A stretch of 64,000 nucleotides of DNA from Adineta vaga (lineage: Eukaryota; Rotifera). The notes beneath the pieces were generated by a model, which saw nothing but the letters and a program-made list of their open reading frames with translations, was not told where the DNA came from and searched no databases. Made by a program: the position numbers and the translations under genes. Below, in pieces: positions 40,246 to 54,524 of this stretch; position 1 is the first letter of the stretch, and each line of letters opens with the position of its first letter. The DNA lies in NCBI GenBank assembly GCA_021613535.1, contig CP075494.1, positions 8,556,001-8,620,000 of the forward strand. Reading direction: 5' to 3'.

Positions 40246-41982
40246 ATTTCAATCAATTCCATCTTTTCTTCACTTTTAACTGTCGATGAAATAACAACGT
40301 TCTGAATTATACGATTTATTTCTTGTTTTCTCTTGCTTAGTTCTAGACAAATATGTTTCTTTTTTTGCGAAGACTTCCTATTGTGTAATAGTAATGTATT
40401 CATCGAAGACAAAAAACAACCGTTTAATTTTGCTTGCTATCAATCTATACAAAAGTGCTTTAAGTTTCTTTTCTTTACTTCTATTTTTTATTCCTAATAT
40501 ATCTCTCTCATAAATAAAAAAGAATATAAAGATATAGCTATACAAAAAAACCAAAAGACAATACAGAAAAAAACAAACTTACATTGCTTGCTGTCGTTTA
40601 TAATTATGATGCACATCGATGCACACGTACATGTACACACCACAGACAAAGAAAAAATAAAATAAAAATATATATACCTGTTCTTTCATTTTATGATTGT
40701 CGTCGAAGATAATGACTGCATCGATCATGATCAAGACATATGACAAAACGATGTTTTAATAATGCTTTTCACCTCAAAGGAAAAAGAAAAACTAAGAAAG
40801 AGAAGAAGTCTTTCTAAGGAAGAGAAATATATTTGTGTAGTAGTTTTCTTAAACTAAATAGATGCCGTTATCATCCTATGAAAAAGACTAATGTTCAATT
40901 AATATGGCGCTGTTGGTAAATGAGGACGACACGATGATTCATTCTTTATTGAACTAGTTAGTTAGCTTGCTTGCTTGTCTGCCGAAGAAAGAAAGAAATG
41001 AATGAAGGAAGGAAGAGTCATTTTCTTCTTTCTTCTTTTTTTTATATTATTTGTTCTTTCTATTGTTTTAAAACTACATTTATCTTGAAGGGTAAGGTAG
41101 GTTGGGTGCCGTCGACTTCAAGGATCTTTTTCTTTTTTTTTCTTTTCATTTGACAAATCAAATTGTTACATATTAAATTTCCTGATATGAAAAAAAAAGA
41201 ATTTAGAAAGATAAATGCATTCATTTCGAAGAAAAGAATATGTGTTATAAAACATATGCTCATGTTTTTTCTTCTTCTTCTTCTTCTTCTGTCTGTTTTT
41301 TGTCCTTGTCGATCGAATTGGTAGCAGCAGAAAAAAGAAATGAAATCTTTGTCTTATTCTTGTTTCGTAAGTAATTAAAACTTAAGCTATCGACTAGATC
41401 AATTGTCTCGACTGTCTAATGACGTGCAAAGTTTTATCACCTTATAATGTCTGTCTTGTTTCCTATTGTCTTCAACAAAATTTTGTTTGTTTAACGCGGC
41501 TGTAACAACATCGACATCTTATTTATTTGTTCCTATCGTCTCACGCTCTGTCCACTGCTATCGACATGATGTTTAGCCTTTATTTTGATCAATTTTTATT
41601 TATATTCAACATATCTGAGAGAAAAAAACATCTTTATGAAAGAAGAAAGACTTTGATTTGATGATGACCATGAAAAGAAAATCAAATAGTTCTTGTTTGA
41701 TTGATTAATGTGATTCATATGATTGGTAAGTAATAGTAGAAAGTAATTTATCGATAGTAGGGTTAGTCGATGTTACGTGATCTCTTGTCATTAAGAAGAG
41801 CAAATCATGTAGTACTCGTTTTCTTTTCTTCTTTTCTTCTATCGACTAATACTTACCACATCATCACCGACAGGGATGAATGATACGGCTTATACATCAC
41901 AGGTGAACATAACGAGATTGTATTGATATTCATTTTCTAGATGATTGTGTAAGCGAATTACAAATAAATCAACAAGAAGAGA
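40246..41982. other. Long intergenic region upstream of the F-BAR gene
   Basis: About 1.7 kb without a confident gene. Contains GAAAGAAA-type purine runs near 40990-41020, a TTC-rich tract at about 41268-41289, and a possible alternative first exon at 41877-41905 (MNDTAYTSQ followed by GTGAAC). The rest is likely 3' UTR of the repeat protein and the leader of the next gene. Confidence 0.5.
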
Positions 41983-44900
41983 ATGATTAACCGAAGTTGG
42001 GGTATTGAACTTTGGGTTTGTATTGATTATTTTAAAATTCTTATTCTGGATAATTCCTAGGTTTCTTTTTCTTCTCAGGATCAATTTGATAATGTCACAA
42101 AATATACAGAAAAAAGTATTCAATTCTGTGAAAAATACGAAGCATTTCTTAAGGATCGCTGTTCTGTGGAAGATGATTATGCAAAAGCTTTAAAGAAATT
42201 AACTAAAACATATACACCAAAATTAAAAGAACAAGAAGAATTTTATAATAAGTAAAGTTTTTTCTCTCGCTTTAATCAAACTAATCTATTTGTTCTCTCT
42301 CTCTAGATACTCATATACATTAGCATTTTGTTCGACATTGAAAGAATTACAAGATATCGCATCACAACATGAAATTATTGCTGATAATTTACGTGAACGT
42401 ACTATAAAACATATACAATTAACAATTAAAGAATGTCGAGAACAAAGGAAAAAATGTCTAGATGAATATAGTAAAACTAAACGACAACTTGATAAACAAC
42501 ATGATCTGATGATTAAAGTATATATTGAAATCAATTTCAATGCATATCGAAACTATCAATAAATATTGGAATTTGTTTTTGTTTTCTTTTAGTCTCTACG
42601 AAAATATGAAGAATGTCATGAATCTGCTCGTCGTGCAAAAGAAAGTTATGAAAAAGCTCACGAAGATCTGGATCTATCTCGTGCACAACTAGAAAAAACA
42701 CGTGATTTAATGACATTAAAAACAAAAATCTCAGATGATGCACATACGAATTATTCAACTCAAGTATCTGTTTATAATGATACACAACGTTCATTTTATG
42801 AACGACAATTACCAAGTATTCTATGTGATTTACAGCAATTAGATGGAAAACGTTCGAATGATGTCAGAAAGATTTATTCACATTTTATTCAATCACATAT
42901 GGAAGTTTTACCACGTGTACAACGATGTCTCGAAGAAATGTCCAAGCAAATTGAACAGTTAAATCCTTGTGCTGATGCTCAAGTTGTTATTAATGAATAT
43001 CAAACAGGTTATGCTATTCCTGATGATCAAAAACCAGTATGAAACGCGCATCATTCATTTGTATAGATAAATATCTTGATTTAATCATTTAGATTGATCT
43101 TAATGCAGGTGATCCATCATCTTCCTCCTTCTCATTATACAATGGACATGAACAATCGATTTATAAAGAATTCACACGTTCAAATACCTTAAGAAGTACA
43201 AATAGCGATTATGTGAGTCATAATGGTACTGCGACAATATATGCACCTAGCAGTCACATTAATGGAACACAAACCTTAGCAGCAGGAACATCTGCTATAC
43301 CTTCAAGGAAAACAGGCGGTGCAGCTAGTACAATAAGAAAACTATTTGGAAGTTCAACACAAAGAAAAGTAATTGAAAATTTCTAGCTATAAGCTATATT
43401 CTTTACTCAATTGTTTTTTAGGCTTCTAATGCAAGTAGTATTAGTACTGTTACAATCAATGCACCATTTAGTAATTTGCCACCTGCTCAACGTATACGAA
43501 AATTTCAAGAACAAATTCTTAATTGTAAAAATGAATTAGAGAAAAAACAAAAAGCCAAGTATGATTTTGTTTGAAAACTAAAATTGTTTTATTAATATCG
43601 AAAAACAAAATAATTTTTCTAGAGAAGGTTTGATCAAAATGAGATTTGTTTTTCAAGAAAATCCAAAATTTGGTGATGAACAAGATGTAGCACAACAGAT
43701 TGTCTCAATGGATGAAACTATTGAGAAACTATCAGCAGAAATCAAACGATTCGAAGTAAAAGAAAACGAATTTCTCGAACAATAGAAAATTTACAATTGT
43801 CTATTCTAGTCTTATATAACTGAAATTGAACGAACGAGAATACCAAATTCATCAGATATTGATTTATCTTCACGATCACGTACTAGTTATGATTCCGATC
43901 AATCGATAAGTAATCAAAATCTTGATATGGCATCACAAAATCGAAGGTAAACAAATGAACACTATTTAGTTTATCATATACGTTTGTGTGTAGTTCACTC
44001 TATTTTCATAAACATCAATATAAATTTTTCAATTTCAATCGACGTTGGTCGACGACGGTTTGGTTAGGAAGATAAAAAAAAAGAAATTGCTCCTCTTTTC
44101 ATTCTTTTCTAATCAGTTAAATGCATGCTGAAAATAATAAACAGATGCACTCGATCTATTTATTCTTATCTTAATCATCAGAATGAAGATTTTTATATAT
44201 TCTGTCTTCGATTGATTGAATTATTTCTTTTAGCTCATCGGATATTCCGGAACAGATTGGTAATGGGATTTATGATCAAACAAATGAATTCCATTGTTTA
44301 CCATCGATAACATCAATGACAGTACATCAAATTGATACGCCGACACGAGAATCAAATGGCTCATTCGAAGATGAAGATGCTGATGACGATCAAGTTGATA
44401 GTCATTATCAAGAACAAACAAATCAAGAAAATTATATAAAAGCATGTGTACTTTATGATTTCAATGGTAAATTAAACAATAGAATTGTTGTTTATTTGGT
44501 ACTTTTACGTAGAAGTATAGTTAAGAATATAAATACAGAAGAAATAATGATTCTATTGTTACCCATGGGAAATCTCAAATTATACATCGAGATATTGACA
44601 TGTATAGAAAATAATAATTAAGTAGTTTAGAAAGATATATTTTGATATAAAATATTCCTCAAAATGAGAATAGAAAACAATAACATTCATCTCGACTGAA
44701 TTAGTTTTCTTTTCCAGTCAGAATAGGTACATTGAATTTGATCTCGAAGTATACAAATAAAGCTAATCATTATCTAGGGTTTTCTTTTTCAATGTTCTAG
44801 GTGAAGGTAACAATGGTTCTCAATATGTAAATGCAGCATCAATCAATATTGGCGAATATGTTGATATTTTAGAGGATGATCATGGTGATGGTTGGACACG

Positions 44901-45009
44901 TATACAAAAATCTGATGGTTCAACTGGTTTTGTTCCATCTTCATATCTTCGTATTGATACACAATTACTTCTAACATCATCACAACAAATTGAATCTGGC
45001 CGTTTTTAA
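41983..45009 (+). CDS. FNBP1: CIP4/FNBP1-type F-BAR and SH3 protein
   Basis: Adaptor that bends membranes and links Cdc42 and N-WASP-driven actin assembly to endocytosis. The first exon (41983-42015) encodes MINRSWGIELW, then a 63-base intron, then DQFDNVTKYTEKS at 42079; this W-G-x-E-L-W-D-Q-F-D start is diagnostic of CIP4/FNBP1/FNBP1L. The F-BAR domain runs to about residue 280 (VEDDYAKALKKLTKTY, EYSKTKRQLDKQHD, QRSFYERQLPSILCDLQ). After a Ser/Thr-rich linker, an HR1/REM-like coiled coil follows (PPAQRIRKFQEQILNCKNEL; LIKMRFVFQENPKFGDE). The C-terminal SH3 domain is CVLYDFNGEGNNGSQ...GEYVDILEDDHGDGWTRIQ...GFVPSSYLRI. It ends QQIESGRF. About ten exons are chained. An alternative first exon at 41877 is possible. 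Confidence 0.93.
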
Positions 45010-45487
45010 AAATATTCACAATGCTTCTATTTGTGCTACTTATTTCCTTTTGTATTTTGTCGTTTTTCTGTACACAAACATACACGCACACACACACACA
45101 CACACATAGTGCCCAGCATCAATCCCAGTCAATAATGCATAATAGACATTAACATGTATGTGTATACAATGCCTGTTTTCCTAGTCAGACAACAGTTGAC
45201 CATCATAACAATAATCATCTATTCGTTAAACAGGCTGTCAGATATCTTGACATAATGAATGACTTTTTTTGCATGGATTTTTTTGACCTTTTTCCTTTCT
45301 CTTGTATATATTTATGGATATTTATATATATAAAATATATATCTTTTCGTTTTTTCTTTGTCTACCTCACGTGAACAGTATGCGAAAAAGAAAACTGAGC
45401 AAAGTTAAAACGAAATGATTTCCTATAAAGTCATCGGAAATAGTAGAGTTAGTTTGAAAGATTAGAATCTTTTCAGATTAGATCAAT
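45010..45487. other. Spacer between F-BAR gene and NUP98
   Basis: 3' flank of the F-BAR gene with an (AC)n run at 45085-45108 and an ATATATA tract near 45320-45345; then the leader of NUP98. No gene was seen. Confidence 0.6.
45085..45108. repeat. (AC)n microsatellite
   Basis: About 22 bases of CACACA in the 3' flank of the F-BAR gene. Confidence 0.9.
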
Positions 45488-47492
45488 ATGTTTAATTTTG
45501 GTTTGAGTACATCGCATAATACGAGTTTATTCGGACAATCAACACCAGTCAATCAAAATCGAAAAGAAAGCACGTTTTTGTTTGGAAATACAACAGCTAT
45601 ACCACCTTCAACACCGTTTTCATCGGCAAGTTTATTTGGTAAATGATAAAATTATGCCATTGACATCTTACTATATCGAATTCAGATGAATAGAACTAAT
45701 AAATAGAATTCTTTGTTTTTTTTTATTTAGCGGGGACAACATCAATTCTTCAACCATTATCACCTGAATCGACTACTTTTCCCAAATATCAACCAGCCAG
45801 TGGATTACATAAAGATAATCTTCAAACAACCTTTCATACAAAATTATCAGATGTATATCATCAAAAGAAAGTTTTCTCAAACTAACTGTTTTTCATTTCA
45901 TTTAGAATCTTCCTTTCAATGATCACAAAAAACTTTCTCTCTCATCTACATTCATAGTTACAACTACAAGTACAACGACAACAACTTCGTTTTCATTTGA
46001 CAGCAAACCCATCACTACATCAGCAATGGTATCCTTCAAACTAAACAATAGTTTTCTTGCTAATTTATTATTATTATTTAGACATTTTCATTTGGTACTA
46101 GCCAACCTTCAACGTCTCCCACTCTAGGCAACCTCCCATATGACTCATATTCGTTTTGATATGATTCAATTTTTTTTATAGGTAAAACGTCAACATTCTT
46201 TTCCACGACAACAACAAACACACCTTTCCATTTTCAATCATCGAAACCAGTAATTACATCATCGACGACGACGACGACTACTACGACTCGTAAGTTATTG
46301 CACAATTCTGAGGGTTTTTTTTATCGAATAAACGACATTTCATTCATAGCTGTTTTATTTTCAACAATGAAGCCATCGACAACGTCTGCTGTTGATTTAA
46401 AATTATTCCAAACAATGCTCAATACTCAACCATTCAATAAAGAATTAAATTTTCTTGCACGAAATCTTGAAGTAAGTATTTCAAATGATATAAAATTTAT
46501 TTATTTTTCATTTACTTATTTATTTTTAGCCGAATGTTAATCGTGATCGAGCTCGTCGTCTACGTACTGAATCGGAATCTACTACAACATTTCGTCCAAA
46601 GAAGAATCCATTTCTATCTATATTAAGTAAACCATCTGTTTTATCTACAACTTCAATTTCAACGAATAATTCTTCATCAAAAGCAACAAAACGAAAACTC
46701 GCTGATTCCTTCATTGACGATGATGACGTTAATGATCATGAAAAATATTTATTACTTACCGATCATAATCTTTCCTTCAAAACTCAAACATCAAAAATGA
46801 ATATCAAACGTCCACGCATGTTAGATATGAATAAAATTCGTTCGATTGTTCTTGGACATAATGATTCTATCAATGATACAACAATCTCAGAAAATCCTGT
46901 CGGATGGAAACAATATCCTACGTATGAAGAATATCTCTCAACAAAAAAATCAAATCATCAATTATGTCAGCTACCAAAATTAACACAGAAAGATTATTAT
47001 ACAAAACCAACAATTGATGAATTACGTTCATATTTTAATGAACAAGGTCAATGTTTTATTAAAGAATTTACTATTGGAAGAAAGCATTATGGTTCTGTAA
47101 CATTTCAAGGTTTACATATGAATTTAGCTGGTCTTGATCTTGATCGATTAGGTAAGAATATCGGAAATAAATATATGAATTTCATCTAAGCATTTTCTTT
47201 TTCCTCTTTTTTAGTTGAAATTGATCATCGTCAAGTAACTGTTTATCCAAATGAAAAAGATCGACCAGCTGAAGGTGAAGGATTAAATTGTCAAGCTCGA
47301 ATTTCTTTATTTGGTGTTTATCCAATTGATCGTTCAAAATCGAATAATGGTGAAGAAATTACAGATGCAAATCGATTAATTGAAATGAATTATAGACAAT
47401 ATTTAGAAGGCATGACAAAGAAATTTCATGGTCAATTCATTGATTATGATGTGGAAACAGGCACATGGACATTTGAAGTCGAACATTTCTAA
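45488..47492 (+). CDS. NUP98: Short NUP98 ending at its autocleavage position
   Basis: Nuclear pore FG-nucleoporin with the peptidase S59 (autoproteolytic) domain that anchors it to NUP88 and NUP96. Eight or so exons join to about 530 residues. The N-terminal part starts MFNFGLSTS and is Ser/Thr-rich with long Thr runs, but only four FG dipeptides are visible (NFGL, LFGQ, LFGN, SFGT); human NUP98 has more than thirty. No GLEBS motif is seen. A middle region contains the string FLARNLEPNVN and a basic patch KRKLAD. The S59 domain starts near LTQKDYYTKPTIDELRSYF and contains GRKHYGSVTFQG, a VTVYPNEKDRPAEGEGLN loop and GTWTFEVEHF. In relatives the chain is cut at HF|S; here TAA directly follows HF, so no NUP96 is attached. 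One intron (46128-46181) would be GC-AG. Confidence 0.92.
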
Positions 47493-48409
47493 TACTTTCA
47501 TTCATTTCAATATTCTATCTTTGTTTGACCTAAGGTCGATCTATTGTTTATTTTCTTCCGGTATAGGTTATTTCTTTCTAGACAAGATTTGTCAATTTGT
47601 TGAGATACTTTTTTTTGTATAAAGAAAACGTCAAATATATATGTATTTTTTTTTTGGTTCATGTCATACTAGATAATTTTTCTTTAATTAAATTTGAATA
47701 AAACTCAGATATTGTGGAGAAGACAAACATAGAATAATTCATGCTTTCAAGCCTACTCTATCAACACAAAACATGTGTTTTTGGTTATCTAGAAATATTA
47801 CTCATTCTGTGCTAATTAATATTTTTCTCAATGAATAAACATGAGAAGCTGTAGATAAAATAAATTGATTTTTATCGAATAGAAAACAATTTATTCCGCG
47901 CTATGAACCACATAAACATTGTTTTCATCAGTAGCTGCAAAGGAATTCTAGAATACAATTTCAGAAACAATATGTCTTATAGTAATTGAGATAGAAGAAG
48001 ACGTGAAGCTTTTTTTATTAAGTCAATTAGAAAATCACGCAAAAGGGATCATCCACTCCTACTAATCTCTCAAGATAAGTTTAATCTTCAACGCAACTAT
48101 ATTGCATTTGAAAATGTCAAGTTAAAATATCAAATAGTGTGCACATCAGATAATGCAGATGTTTCATACACCAGGCCATTGGGAAAGAAAAGGTGCTGAA
48201 AGTTTTTAATGAATTGAAATAATCGATTAGCGACATCTTTGAAAGATTTTTCAATTGGTTTACATCTTGACAACTACGTGAATAGGCAATAAGCTATTGC
48301 TGTTCTACACATGCTGATGTTTGGTAGATACGAATGTGAATTTCTTCTTTGTATTTGATTCCTTTTTATGTTTGATGTTTTTCGGTTTTAGAAACATCAA
48401 TGTAATAAA
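47493..48409. other. Spacer between NUP98 and PP2A B56 gene
   Basis: AT-rich. A poly(A) signal for NUP98 is at 47697-47702. The remainder probably holds the promoter and leader of the B56 gene. The 64-codon frame at 47428 overlaps the last NUP98 exon and is not coding. Confidence 0.6.
47697..47702 (+). promoter_or_regulatory. Candidate poly(A) signal of NUP98
   Basis: AATAAA about 205 bases after the NUP98 stop codon, first match on this strand. Confidence 0.5.
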
Positions 48410-50569
48410 ATGTCGATAAATTTAAATATACCAGAAAATGATCCTTTCTCAAAAAAACAACCAATTCGTGCACATCGAAGACGTTTACAAGAATCATCAC
48501 GTCTTGGACAAAGAAATTTTCATCCGGAACTTGAAGCTTTACCATTATTAAAAGGTAGATATTAACTTTGATTGTTTTCTCGTAATTTCATTCTATTCAT
48601 TAGATACGCCTCCTGATCAACAAGATAAATTATTTGCTGCAAAATTAAAACAATGTTGTGTTATTTTTGATTTTTCGGATTGTGTTAGCGATTTGAAGAG
48701 TAAAGAAATCAAACGTGCATGTCTCAATGAAATTGTCGATTATATAACAGTGACAAGAAATTGTTTAACAGAGAATGTTTATTCCGAAGTGATAAATATG
48801 GTAAAATCGACTGTATGTGATGTATTTAATTTTTGAAGAAATTTTTCTATTTAGGTATCAATGAATCTCTTTCGAATTTTACCACCACTTGGTTCGGATA
48901 GTACTACATCGGAAGAAACTGGTGCAGAAGACGAAGAACCAACATTAGAAGCATCTTGGCCGCATACACAAATAGTCTATGAATTTTTCTTACGATTTTT
49001 GGAATCTCTTGATTTTCAACCGGGTATAGCAAAAAAATATATCGATCAAAAATTTGTCTTACAAGTAAAACGACTGTTAAATTTGTTAGATATTTTTCAA
49101 AGATGATTATTTCTTTAGTTATTGGAATTATTTGATAGTGAAGATCCACGTGAACGTGATTTTTTGAAAACAATTCTTCATCGAATTTATGGAAAATTTC
49201 TTGGATTAAGAGCTTTTATTCGAAAACAAATCAATAATATCTTTCTCAGGTATTTACAAAATTTTCTTTCGGAGAAAAACAAAACCAGAGTATACCGATA
49301 AGTCACCTCAATATTTTCTAATAGTATAAAGTAATATACATTTATGTAAAGGATATTCACTTTAGACGAGATTCTGATGATTTCCATGAATAAATGAGTC
49401 AAATATCCGGAGGTCTTAGTCTTTCTGAATGAAGTAGATAAACGACACATTAAATGATTTGATTCTTTTCAAAGATATATCTACGAGTATGAACGATTCA
49501 ATGGTATAGCTGAACTACTTGAAATTCTTGGAAGGTAACTTTGTTTTTCTCGAATTTCAATATGTATCTAGTGTTTTTCTTTATTAGTATTATCAATGGT
49601 TTTGCTGTACCATTGAAAGAAGAACATAAAGTATTTCTCGAACGTGTACTTTTACCATTACATAAAGCACATTCGTTAAATTTATTTCATCCACAAGTAA
49701 ATAAAATTCTAATCTCTTACTTAATTGTCTCATTCATATGATTATTATTCTAGTTAACGTATTGTATTGTACAATTTATTGAGAAAGATCCAGCACTTGC
49801 TGATCCTATTATTAAAGGTTTAATTAAATTTTGGCCCAAAACATGTTCAACTAAAGAAGTAGAATCGATTTTGAAAGAGATTTGATGTAAAAAAACATTT
49901 CTTTTAGGTTCTATTTCTGAATGAATTGGAAGAAATTCTCGATATAATCGATTCACAAGTATTCAAAAATATTTGCACAGGACTTTTCAAACAAGTTTCA
50001 CGGTCGGCGACATCCTCACATTTTCAAGTAAGTTCAGTAATCTTAATCATTCCCTAGATAGAATATAGTGAAAAGATTGGAGTATTGTTATTATAATACG
50101 TTCTCAACTACATTAATTTGACAATAGACATTTGCATTGTATTTATGAAGCGTACTTAAATCAATAAACAAATCTTATGAAAATTAATTTCCGACTTTTG
50201 TTTTTCAGGTAGCTGAACGTTCATTAGCTTTATGGTCCAATGAATATGTTGTGCAATTAATTGAAGAAAATTTAGACCAAATTTTACCGATTCTACTTCC
50301 ACCTTTATGTCGAATATCTAAAACACATTGGAATACAAATATAATTACTTTAACGTATAATTTATTAAAAAATCTCATGGATATCAATAAGAAATTATGT
50401 GATGACGTATTAAATACATTACGAGATGATGAACAAAAGTAAATACAAAATATATCTTTATAAATCTATTCTATTGAGAACATTTTCTAGATCAATAATC
50501 AAAGAACAAGATCGATCAAATTTATGGAAACGACTCGACAAATTGAGTTTAGATAAAAAACAAGAATAA
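48410..50569 (+). CDS. PPP2R5: PP2A regulatory subunit B56 (B')
   Basis: Substrate-selecting subunit of protein phosphatase 2A, a HEAT-like repeat solenoid. About ten short exons join from [13 protein letters not shown]. Segments typical of B56 appear in order: [217 protein letters not shown]. The chain ends with a basic tail LSLDKKQE, shorter than in mammalian paralogues. The paralogue number cannot be assigned. It is a core metazoan gene with nothing odd in the coding sequence. Confidence 0.96.
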
Positions 50570-51319
50570 CTTTCAATATACATGTTTTGCTTGCTGTGCG
50601 TTTGTTTGTAGTCCTTACGTTTTTTTCCTGGCAAAAACAATGCAAACGTGTGCCTACACATTTTTCTCACTCATTCATTCGCACATTTTCTATCTCTATC
50701 TCTCTCTCTCTCTCTGCTTTCTTTTTGCTCTTGTTTTTTTTCCAAATGCCTGACCCATGTGCCACATCAAACACTTGTTATTACTTGCAGAATGCATTTT
50801 GATAAAAACATTGAAGAAAACTTTACGCTGATTGTACAAATGAATTTAATTATTTACGTAGTTATCTTTATATAAAGTCGTAAAAAGACACTTGAAGATT
50901 TTGTCGTGAGAGTAAAGAACAACTGTGTGTTCTTTTGACGTGATTATTAATCTGAATTTGATTGAAACTTTTTTAGTTTTAATATTCATCACTGTCAAAA
51001 GTGTATTGCTTTTACCGAGAGATAAACTTTGACATATGTCCGATAGTTTACAAGGGGAGAAAAAAGTTAGGCTATGTCTTAGTTTAACTTTAACATGATA
51101 TCAAAAGATAATATCATATTTGATGAAAAATAACAAAATTGAGAATGATTAATGGACATTGTAGAGTATTAGTATCTTTAATGTAAAGAAATATCCGAGA
51201 ATCAATGATGATGATGATGATAGTGATTCGTATTCAATTTAATACTTAAATAGAAATAGATCTTAGATGAATACATAGATTTCTTAGAGAAAAAGTACAA
51301 CAATAGTTTCGATTGCCAT
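50570..51319. other. Convergent 3' spacer between B56 and FN3-like gene
   Basis: Contains a TCTC-rich run near 50695-50720 and an (ATG)n/GAT run near 51206-51222. Short overlapping frames around 50587-50875 are hydrophobic because of the pyrimidine-rich strand; I do not call them. Confidence 0.6.
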
Positions 51320-52125
51320 TTAACGAAATAGAATATTATAAAATAACATAACTGGAAAAACAATCGAGTAAGAAAATCCATTGGCCGAGCTCGGTTTCGT
51401 TGTCGGTACGATAGGTGTTGTAGTACCTTCCATATAGAATGTAGCAGTACCTTGGTTTGCATCAGAACATATTGACTCGTTTTTATTATTCGTATTACAA
51501 GCTGTTAGTCCAAAAACATCTGTTGAACCAAACACATAATCTTCAGTCATAACATAAGACAATGCATCACCGGGTATCTCGTTTGTGACTGGGTTTTGAT
51601 TACGCTTTAATCGATAATTATGAATAGGTCCAGCAGGTGTTGTAGGACGAAGCCATGATAGACGAACACGTCTAGATTCTAAGACAGGAGTAACATTTTG
51701 AGGAGGCGATGGTCGACCATAATCTGTTCGAAGATAGAGTTGTACATTTCTATCACCTTCCAGACAAATCAACTCAAATGAATATAATGTATCAGCTTGA
51801 AGATCAAGGACATTAACAGATCCTCGTTCTGGATTTTGAGAGGTGAAATTGACAAGAAATGTGCTACTTGATGTGTTACTTACTACTTCACACATACATT
51901 CTCTTGGTGAACAGTCTGTCACATTGATATATAATCTATCGAAACAAAAAAGATGATATTGAAAAGATGAGAAAATCATAGATTTCCTTACATAAGCCTA
52001 TCAGCTCCAACAGTTGATTGATTTCCACGTATAGGAATATCTGTGTATGCACCGAAAAAAGTAATTCTCGTTGCATAAGTTACTGTAATAAGTAAAGCAA
52101 ATAGAATTAGTTGGTGTCCTTGCAT
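51320..52125 (-). CDS. Secreted fibronectin-III-like protein, probably GPI-anchored
   Basis: Two exons, 52125-51992 and 51935-51320, joined in frame (DRL-I-LYINVTD), give about 249 residues. MQGHQLILFALLITVTYA is a signal peptide. The mature part has a first module with Cys residues (TDCSPRECMCEVV) and N-glycosylation sites, then a better FN3-like module: GRPSPPQNVTPVLESRRVRL then SWLRPTTPAGPIHNYRLKR and YVFGSTDVFGLTACN. After a Thr/Pro-rich stalk (TTTPIVPTTKPSSANG) the protein ends in a short hydrophobic tail, YSIVFPVMLFYNILFR, without a clear cytoplasmic domain; this fits a GPI attachment signal, with the Ser/Ala/Asn/Gly before it as cleavage site, although a single TM is possible. No specific family was recognised. 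Confidence 0.8.
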
Positions 52126-53643
<1,518 letters not shown>

Positions 53644-53648
53644 TTGAA

Positions 53649-53654
53649 AATAAA
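53649..53654 (+). promoter_or_regulatory. Poly(A) signal of the Rac-like gene
   Basis: AATAAA starts 5 bases after the TAA stop, so the 3' UTR must be extremely short if this signal is used. Confidence 0.5.
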
Positions 53655-54524
53655 TTCGAATATATATATTCAATAGCGATAGCATTTCCACCATATGTTC
53701 ATGCTTGATAATAGATTAAAAACAAGAAGAGAAACTGATGGATTTAATTGATTATGGTTCAGCTAACATGAATAAATATATGGTCGAGTGTACTCTCCAT
53801 TTGATCAGTCATTTGAAAGAACATATGACTTGTATTTGAGAAGATAAGAGTTAAGCAAGATAAGCATTAAATTGAACAAATAGAGTAAAAATCTAACTAA
53901 GAATTATAGTATTCAAGATTGACATAAGTTATTATCTACAAATTGCGATTAAAGTTAGATGCTAGGATAGTCGAATATAATCCAATGAATCATTAGTATC
54001 GTTTTTTATCCTATTAATAATCGATTAAATAGAGATAAGAGATAATTTTACTGAATAGTAATTACAAAAGATAATTCCATTTTGAAGGCCTTTAGTTAGT
54101 GAAGAAAATATTTCATGAAGGTGTTATAGACAAACACAAAACAATCTTTTGCAAGGTATGTCGTTTATTCAATGAAGGATAAAGATTTATACAAGAAATT
54201 TATGAGAAAGTTTTGTTCAATGTGCATAAGTTATCCATAAGAATCATTGAGAATTAGCAACAACCTCTTTCTTCATTTCAAATAGATGTCGTTAGTCGTT
54301 AATAGAAATCAATTATCTATTCAATTAAGTAACTTGTTTTGTCTATTGAGTTGTATTATTTTTGAATTTATTTTGATTTTCCTACGTTAGAAAAAGCAAA
54401 AAAGATATTTTTAAATATGAGTAAAATTTATTGATTGATTCTCTTGTACTTGTTGACAAAAAGGTCATTCATACATACATTCATTTATTCATTCTCTTCC
54501 TCTATCATTATTTTAAAGAGATTA
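53655..54524. other. Spacer between Rac-like gene and SIRT1
   Basis: AT-rich; probable promoter and leader of SIRT1. No supported gene or RNA. The upstream open frame from 54435 is a leader read-through of SIRT1. Confidence 0.6.

Noticed and set aside
44125-44310. 61-codon frame in the F-BAR gene
   Set aside because: It covers the end of an intron and reads the next exon in the wrong frame; the correct frame gives SSDIPEQIGNG.
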